From the NCBI RefSeq assembly GCF_001507665.1, contig NZ_CP013910.1, forward strand, positions 2,045,501 to 2,109,500: a DNA stretch of 64,000 nucleotides, written 5' to 3'. Source of the stretch: Deinococcus actinosclerus (GTDB lineage: Bacteria > Deinococcota > Deinococci > Deinococcales > Deinococcaceae). Position 1 is the stretch's first letter. Each line of letters opens with the position of its first letter. This document shows, one piece after another, positions 58,648 through 64,000 of this stretch. Made by a program: the position numbers and the translations under genes. The notes under the pieces were generated by a model. It saw only the letters and a program-made list of their open reading frames with translations. It was not told where the DNA came from and did no database searches.

Positions 58648-58803
58648 CTGACCGGCGTTGCGAGTGACTCCACGTCATTCGGAGTCGCCCGGTGATCTCC
58701 TCACCCTTCGGCCGCTCCGCTCCTCCCCCGCCCCAGGGGGGAGTGGGCAACGCAACACGATCACCCTGGACACGAGTCACTGTCATCCCGTGTGACGTGC
58801 TGT

Positions 58804-59973
58804 TCAGTGCCGCTCGTCCCGCACGCCCTGCCCCTCGTGCGTGGCGTCTACGGTCAGGTCGTCCAGGCGGAAGGCAAACCGCCGCTGGAAGTCCACGCGC
58901 AGCGCCTCCAGGTCGGGGGCACTCGTGCCGGGCAGCGGGGCAGCGGTGACGCCCACGCGGTCCGCGCCGCCCGGCGACCAGACGCGCAGCGTGTGCCGCG
59001 CGTGATCCAGGCCGTGCCCGGCCAGCCAGAACGCCACCTCGCGCGGGTAGAGTTTCACGCCCTTGACCTTCAGCATGCCGCTCACGTTCCCGAACACCCC
59101 GCCGGGCAGGAACGTGCCGTCCGCGCGCCGGTCCAGGCGGGTCAGGTCGCCCGTGCGGAAGCGCAGCAGCGGCATCGCCTCGCGTGTCAGGTGCGTGACG
59201 ACCAGTTCACCCCGCTCGCCGTCCGGGAGGGCCGCGCCGGTCTCCGGGTCGATCACCTCCAGGAACACCCAGTCGTCCAGCACGCGCAGGCCCAGCGCGG
59301 GATCGGTGGTCTCGGCGGCCATCAGGCCCGCCTCGCTGCTGGCGTACACGTCGGCCGCGCGGCAGGTGACGCCGTCGCCGCTCAGGGCGGCCTGCACCCG
59401 CTCACGCCGCCCGGCGACGCTGCTCAGCGGTTCCCCGCTGGCGAGCAGCAGCGGCACGCGCGCGCCGGCCTCGCCCAGCCGCTGCGCGAAGGACGGCGCG
59501 CAGGCCAGCACGCCCACCTGCAGGCGGCGGATGGTGTCCAGTTGCGCGTCGGTCTCGCCGGGCCCGAATGGAATCACGCACGCGCCGAGTTCCTCCAGCG
59601 GTCCCTGGAACAGCCAGCCGCCCGCGAACCGGTGGAAGCCGAACGCGACCTGCGCGGTCACGCCTCCCGTCACGCCGGCGAGGGCCAGGGCCCGCGCGCC
59701 CGCCCGCGCGTGCCCGAGCAGGTCGGCGGGTGTGGCGTACTCGGGCAGCCAGTGTCCGCCAGGGTGCGGGGTGAGGTACGCGCGCGTGGCGGCCGGGTGG
59801 CGCAGCTCGCCACGCGTGAACGCCCCGGTCAGGTCCTCGCGGGTCAGGAAGGGCACGTCCGCCCAGGGGGTCCCGGTCGGGTCGGGCAGCGCGCGGTACA
59901 GCGGCAGACCGCGCAGGCGCGACAGGAGGTCCGGCGCGTGGGGCGGGGCGGGGGCGGGCAGGGTGACGGTCAT
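58804..59973 (-). CDS. Acyl-adenylate ligase, PaaK-like (AMP-binding)
   Basis: This 389-aa protein resembles phenylacetate-CoA ligase-like adenylating enzymes: YASSEAGLMAAE (motif around the acyl-adenylate loop), RFRTGDLTRLDRR (conserved TGD) and MLKVKGVKLYPREVA in the C-terminal lid. It is shorter than PaaK (about 430 aa) and the P-loop-like N-terminal motif is weak. The start at 59973 has GGAGGT 9 nt upstream. The acid substrate is unknown. Confidence 0.8.
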   Translation of the reverse strand: MTVTLPAPAPPHAPDLLSRLRGLPLYRALPDPTGTPWADVPFLTREDLTGAFTRGELRHPAATRAYLTPHPGGHWLPEYATPADLLGHARAGARALALAGVTGGVTAQVAFGFHRFAGGWLFQGPLEELGACVIPFGPGETDAQLDTIRRLQVGVLACAPSFAQRLGEAGARVPLLLASGEPLSSVAGRRERVQAALSGDGVTCRAADVYASSEAGLMAAETTDPALGLRVLDDWVFLEVIDPETGAALPDGERGELVVTHLTREAMPLLRFRTGDLTRLDRRADGTFLPGGVFGNVSGMLKVKGVKLYPREVAFWLAGHGLDHARHTLRVWSPGGADRVGVTAAPLPGTSAPDLEALRVDFQRRFAFRLDDLTVDATHEGQGVRDERH

Positions 59974-60146
59974 GCGCGGGGCACCTCCGGGATGGGGCGT
60001 GATCTTGGGCGGGTCACACGGACTCCGGTTGAAAGGTGTGCAGAACCTGTCAACCCGAGCGGATGCGAGGAGCAGCGCGGGTTCAGAGCGTAGGGGTGGC
60101 AACCCGGACCTTCACCGGGCTGCCGACGAAACACACGGAATCCGGG

Positions 60147-60983
60147 TCACATCCAGCGTTTGCGGCGCTTGTAGCTCTTGACGTCACGGAAACTCTTGCG
60201 CTGGCCGTGTTCGGTGACGCCCAGGTAGAACTCCTTGACGTCCGGGTTGCCGGACAGCCAGGCGCTCTCGCCTTCCATGACGATCCGGCCGCCCTCCATG
60301 ACGTACCCGTAGTCGCTGTGGGCCAGGGCGACGGTGGCGTTCTGCTCGACGACCAGGACGCTCAGGCCTTCCTCCCGGTTGATGCGGCGGACGTTCTCGA
60401 AGATCTCCGCGACGAGCATCGGGGCGAGACCCAGGCTGGGTTCGTCCAGCAGCAGCACGCGCGGGTGGGCCATCAGGGCGCGGCCGATGGCGAGCATCTG
60501 CTGCTCCCCGCCGGACGTGTAGCCCGCCTGCCGGTGGCGCAGCGTGCGCAGCTTCGGGAAGTACGTGTAGATGCGTTCCAGGTCGTCGCGCCAGCGGCCC
60601 CGGCCGAGGATCGCCCCGGCGCGCAGGTTCTCCTCGACGTTCAGGTGCTTGAACACGCGGCGGCCCTCGGGGACCTGCACGACGCCGCTCTTGACGACCT
60701 CGGTGCCGCCCAGGCTGCTCAGGGTCCGCCCGCCGAAGCTGACGGTGCCCTCGCGGATGCGGCCGTTCTCGGGCTTGAGCAGGCCCGAGATGGCGCGCAG
60801 GGTGGTGGTCTTGCCCGCGCCGTTCGTGCCGAGCAGGCTGGTGACCTGCCCGGCCCGGACGGTCAGGGACACGCCGCGCAGGACCTGCACGATGTCGTGG
60901 TACACGACCTCGACGTTGTTCACGGTCAGGTCGCCGTGCGGGGCGGGCGCGGGCGGATTCGGGGCGGGGTGCGTGGCTGTCAT
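60147..60983 (-). CDS. livF: Branched-chain amino-acid ABC transporter, ATP-binding protein
   Basis: This 278-aa ABC ATPase has Walker A GTNGAGKTT, signature TSGGEQQM, Walker B LLLDEPSLGLAP and the LivF-type EGRRVFKHLNVEENL. A C-terminal extension (FRDVKSYKRRKRWM) is unusual. It is last in the operon with the binding protein (1-nt gap), livM and livH. The second ATPase (livG) is not in this window and may lie upstream or elsewhere. Confidence 0.92.
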   Translation of the reverse strand: MTATHPAPNPPAPAPHGDLTVNNVEVVYHDIVQVLRGVSLTVRAGQVTSLLGTNGAGKTTTLRAISGLLKPENGRIREGTVSFGGRTLSSLGGTEVVKSGVVQVPEGRRVFKHLNVEENLRAGAILGRGRWRDDLERIYTYFPKLRTLRHRQAGYTSGGEQQMLAIGRALMAHPRVLLLDEPSLGLAPMLVAEIFENVRRINREEGLSVLVVEQNATVALAHSDYGYVMEGGRIVMEGESAWLSGNPDVKEFYLGVTEHGQRKSFRDVKSYKRRKRWM

Positions 60984-60984
60984 G

Positions 60985-62169
60985 TCACTTCAGGGAGTGC
61001 ACGAGGGGGAAGATCGCGCTGCGCTGCGCGCCGGTGATCGCCTTGAAGTTCCCGGTGCTGTCGGCCTGCAGCAGGCGCAGGCTCTCGGCGCCGATGTGGT
61101 CCTTGGCGCTGAACGTGACGGGCCCGACCGTGAAGCCCGGGTTGAACGCGCGGCTGCCGGTCATGGAGGTGATGCCCTTGTACACCCCGGCGGCGCTGGG
61201 GTCCTTGCTGCGGCGGATCGCCTCGATGGCGATGCTGGCGGCCAGCATGCCGCTGGTGTAGTGCACGCTGCGGATCGTGTCGGGTTTGCGGTTGTTCGCC
61301 GCGCCGATCTTCTTCACGAGCTGAATGCCGGGTTTGTCGGCCTCGTCGAACATGTAGTAGCTGGTCGCCCAGATGAAGTTGTTCGCGGCGTCCCCGGCCA
61401 GGCGGGTCAGGTCCTCGCCGCCCGCATAGTGCGCGCCCATGAACTGCATCTTGCCGAGGAGGTTCAGGCGTTTGGCGTCCTTGAGGATGTTCGCGACCGG
61501 TCCGGCGGTGTTCTGGTTCAGGACGTACTTCACCCCGGCGGACTCGAAGCGTTTGAGCAGGGCAGTGTTGTCGAGGTTGTTCCCGCCGACCTCCTGTACG
61601 TCCACGATCTGCACGCCGAGGCGCTGCGCGGCCTTGCGGACGTCGTCCACGGGGGCGCGGCCGAAGGGGCTGGGGTTGACGACCAGCGCGATCTTTGCGC
61701 CGCGGTCCTTCTTCGCGACGTACTCGACGAGGCTCACGAGCTGCTCGGAGTACGAGCTGATCGGCAGGAAGATGTACTGGCTGTCGGCGCCGTCCACGTT
61801 CCCGATGTGGTAACTGCCGGGCAGGGTGGGCACCTTGACTTCCTGGACGGTGCTCTTGAGTTGCAGGGTGCCGCCCGTGGAGTAGCCCAGGAAGGCGCTG
61901 GCGTTCATGTTCCCGACGTAGTCCTCGAAGTTCCGCTGGGTGTTGGCGTTGTTGTACTGGTCGTCCCGGACCACGCAGTTGAGCTTGATGCCGGGCAGGG
62001 TGTTCTGGCTGACGGCGTAGCGGCAGTAGTCCTCGACCCCGGCGGCGTAGCTGGCGCCCGCGTCGCTGGTGGGGCCGGTGATCGCGCCGGACCAGCCGAT
62101 GGTGGCGGTCTTCTGCGCGGCGGCGAGGCTCAGAGTCAGCAGGGCGGACAGGGCGGCAGCTCGTTTCAT
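60985..62169 (-). CDS. Branched-chain amino-acid ABC transporter, substrate-binding protein
   Basis: This 394-aa periplasmic binding protein has a signal peptide (MKRAAALSALLTLSLAAA) and a LivK-type fold (GWSGAITGPTSDAGASYAAG at the start; GSYHIGNVDGADSQYIF). Neighbouring permease and ATPase genes support amino-acid import. The ligand (branched-chain amino acid or an amide) is not certain. Confidence 0.9.
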   Translation of the reverse strand: MKRAAALSALLTLSLAAAQKTATIGWSGAITGPTSDAGASYAAGVEDYCRYAVSQNTLPGIKLNCVVRDDQYNNANTQRNFEDYVGNMNASAFLGYSTGGTLQLKSTVQEVKVPTLPGSYHIGNVDGADSQYIFLPISSYSEQLVSLVEYVAKKDRGAKIALVVNPSPFGRAPVDDVRKAAQRLGVQIVDVQEVGGNNLDNTALLKRFESAGVKYVLNQNTAGPVANILKDAKRLNLLGKMQFMGAHYAGGEDLTRLAGDAANNFIWATSYYMFDEADKPGIQLVKKIGAANNRKPDTIRSVHYTSGMLAASIAIEAIRRSKDPSAAGVYKGITSMTGSRAFNPGFTVGPVTFSAKDHIGAESLRLLQADSTGNFKAITGAQRSAIFPLVHSLK

Positions 62170-62251
62170 GGTGAAACCTCCGTGGGGCTGTGGGCGAGGC
62201 TGAGGGCGGGGGCGGAACTTCGGTCGGCCCGGCGGGGGGCGCGTGGGGGGG

Positions 62252-63331
62252 TCAGAATTTGAACGGCCAGCGTTTGAAGTACAGGCGGGTCAGGCGCCAC
62301 CAGTTCGCCAGGCCGCGCGGCTCGAACATCAGGAACAGCACGATGGCCATCCCGAACGAGAACGGACGCAGCGCGGAGGCGACGTCCACGCCCTCGGCGA
62401 ATGCGGTGACGCGGCCCAGCAGGGCGCTCTGGCTCAGGAGTTCCACGCTCCGGTCGAGTCCCACGATGAACAGCGGGCCCAGAAACGAGCCGGGCAGGCT
62501 GCCCAGGCCGCCCACGATGGCCATGGCGAGCAGTTTCACGGACAGGCCCAGGCTGTAGTCCTCGATCACGGCGCCCTTCTGGAAGTACATGAACAGCCCC
62601 CCGGCCACCCCGGCGTAGAACGAGCCGATCAGGAAGGCCGTGAGTTTGGCGCGACCCGGGTGGATGCCCATGGCGGCGGCGGCGCGGTCGTTGTCGCGCA
62701 CGGCGATCATGGCGCGGCCGTGGCGGGTGCGCAGCACGTTGCGCCACAGCAGCGCCACACTGATCAGTACCGGGAGGCTCACGAGGTACCAGAAGACGTT
62801 GTGGTTCAGGAAGGAGTCCTTCACGCCGAACGCCTGCGGGGTGGGGGGTTTGATCACGCCGCCCTGTTCGAGCAGCGGCGCGTGCCCCACGCCCCACTCG
62901 AAGATGATCTGGAACGCCAGCGTGGCGATCGCCAGATACAGGTACTTCAGGCGCAGGCTGGGGAGCCCGACGAGCGTGCCGATCAGGGCGCCCGCCACGC
63001 CGCCCAGCGGGATCGCCAGGTAGAACGGGAGGTTCAGGCGGGTGGCGGCCAGCGCGGTGGCGTACGCGCCGACACCCATGAACGCGCCCTGCCCGATGTT
63101 GATCAGGCCGGTGTAGCCGGTGGTGACGTTCAGGCCGATCACCGCGACGCTGAAGATCACGATCTGCGTCAGGTACGGGAACCACGCGCGGGGCACGATC
63201 AGCGGCAGGACGGCCAGGACGGCGATGAGCAGCAGCAGGCTGAGCTGCTCGGCGTAGGTGGCGAAGATCGTCTGGTCCTGCGTGTACCGCACGCGGTAGT
63301 TGCCGGTCTGCGTGAAGCGGGAGGCGGGCAT
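62252..63331 (-). CDS. livM: Branched-chain amino-acid ABC transporter, permease
   Basis: This 359-aa LivM permease has about ten helices and family motifs VTTGYTGLINIGQGAFMGVG and AIRDNDRAAAAMGI-like 'AVRDNDRAAAAMGIHPGRAK'. It forms the inner-membrane channel with LivH. The gap to livH is 167 bp, larger than elsewhere in the operon, with no gene in it. Confidence 0.92.
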   Translation of the reverse strand: MPASRFTQTGNYRVRYTQDQTIFATYAEQLSLLLLIAVLAVLPLIVPRAWFPYLTQIVIFSVAVIGLNVTTGYTGLINIGQGAFMGVGAYATALAATRLNLPFYLAIPLGGVAGALIGTLVGLPSLRLKYLYLAIATLAFQIIFEWGVGHAPLLEQGGVIKPPTPQAFGVKDSFLNHNVFWYLVSLPVLISVALLWRNVLRTRHGRAMIAVRDNDRAAAAMGIHPGRAKLTAFLIGSFYAGVAGGLFMYFQKGAVIEDYSLGLSVKLLAMAIVGGLGSLPGSFLGPLFIVGLDRSVELLSQSALLGRVTAFAEGVDVASALRPFSFGMAIVLFLMFEPRGLANWWRLTRLYFKRWPFKF

Positions 63332-63498
63332 GTCAGCGGTTCTCCTGGGGCATCTGCCGTAACGGCCTGTCGCTCACGGCCGAGCGGGGCGAGTGGAATT
63401 CACTGAGGGGGGCGGGCTGGAACAGCTGCGCAGCAGAGAATGGAAGCGTCAGGAATGCCCTTTCCTGCTGCACGTCGGCGCACTGCTCCTGGGGCGCG

Positions 63499-64000
63499 TT
63501 ACACACGTTCGATCTCCTTGGTGCCGAACAGACCGTAGGGGCGCAGCAGCAGCACGATGAGCAGCACGATGAACGGGAAGACGTCGCGGGTGCCGCCGCC
63601 CGGCACGAGGCCGTCGAGGTACCCGGCGGCGAGGTTTTCCAGCACGCCGATCAGGATGCCGCCCACAATGGCGCCCAGGACGCTGTCCAGCCCCCCGAGG
63701 ATCACGACCGGGAAGACCTTCAGGCCGATGCCGGCCAGTCCGGTGAGGGTCAGGCCGCTCATGAGGCCCAGGATGACCCCGGCGGCGGCGGCGGTCAGGC
63801 CCGCGAAGGCCCAGGCGAGGGCGAAGACCCGCTCGACGCTGGTCCCGACGGACATGGCGGCCATCTGGTCGTCGGCGACGGCGCGCATGGTGATGCCCAT
63901 GGTGCTGCGGTTGAAGAAGTACGTGAACCCGCCCAGCAGCGCCAGCGCGGCGAGCACCCCGGCGAGCTGCACGCGGGACAGCTGCGTGCCCAGCAGGTCG
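63499..64000 (-). CDS. livH: Branched-chain amino-acid ABC transporter, permease (partial)
   Basis: The C-terminal about 166 codons are visible; the start lies beyond the right edge. LivH features include TMGITMRAVADDQMAAMSVG, LSGL-type helices and the C-terminal GVLENLAAGYL. It is the first visible gene of the operon, with livM following. Confidence 0.9.
   Translation of the reverse strand, partial: DLLGTQLSRVQLAGVLAALALLGGFTYFFNRSTMGITMRAVADDQMAAMSVGTSVERVFALAWAFAGLTAAAAGVILGLMSGLTLTGLAGIGLKVFPVVILGGLDSVLGAIVGGILIGVLENLAAGYLDGLVPGGGTRDVFPFIVLLIVLLLRPYGLFGTKEIERV

Noticed and set aside
58648..58803. Gene in the crtI/ligase intergenic region
   Set aside because: Open frames here are short, lack ribosome binding sites and have no motif.

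Overview
The window looks like a chromosome segment of a Deinococcus species. It is GC-rich, and carries a crtB-crtI carotenoid pair, an archaeal-type second aspartyl-tRNA synthetase (AspRS2) and a WHy/LEA-2 type lipoprotein. Many genes have a TANNNT -10 hexamer only 6-8 nt before the start codon, which is the leaderless-mRNA architecture known from Deinococcus. No stretch over 300 bases lacks a gene or mobile element, and no rRNA, tRNA or CRISPR array was seen.

Left chromosomal arm (1-13.4 kb): aspS2 preceded by a candidate ribosome-mediated attenuator (a 13-aa Asn/Asp-rich leader peptide plus an intrinsic terminator); a TetR-MFS efflux pair; a CitE-like/MaoC acyl-CoA pair; an MBL hydrolase; a Crp/Fnr regulator divergent from a LolD-like ABC ATPase; a LolA-like carrier; envelope proteins and lipoproteins; an amidase; and a frameshifted membrane gene.

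Provirus (about 13.46-32.30 kb): a late operon on the minus strand (29.2 to 17.3 kb), densely packed with start/stop overlaps. It encodes an M23 peptidase, a small protein, an FtsK/HerA-type packaging ATPase, two small proteins, two candidate jelly-roll capsid proteins, many small membrane proteins, three spike/fibre-like proteins and a lytic transglycosylase. There is no terminase, portal or tail tape measure. Gene order and sizes fit the Thermus phage P23-77 type (two single jelly-roll capsid proteins) rather than a tailed phage. A large serine recombinase sits at the right end, and its stop codon lies inside a 10-bp sequence repeated at the left end (candidate attL/attR). The element is damaged: an IS5-family copy separates a ribosome binding site from its start codon, an IS982-family copy splits a DUF262/DUF1524 (GmrSD-like) defence gene, an IS630-family copy cuts the M23 peptidase, and a 28-bp perfect inverted repeat coincides with a frameshift in the large capsid gene. 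Two AT-rich cargo genes (the DUF262 gene and a 212-aa membrane protein) flank the structural block.

Right chromosomal arm (32.3-64 kb): miaB, whose leader ORF is rich in UNN codons; three paralogous lipoproteins; a DUF3500-HupE cluster; a VOC dioxygenase; a beta-oxidation cluster (thiolase, FadJ-type protein, quinone oxidoreductase); two tandem glycosyltransferases sharing an almost identical 379-bp block; purU; an MFS pump and its divergent regulator; an M29 aminopeptidase; stress-type membrane proteins; crtB-crtI; an acyl-adenylate ligase; and a branched-chain amino-acid ABC operon (livH-livM-binding protein-livF) that runs off the right edge.
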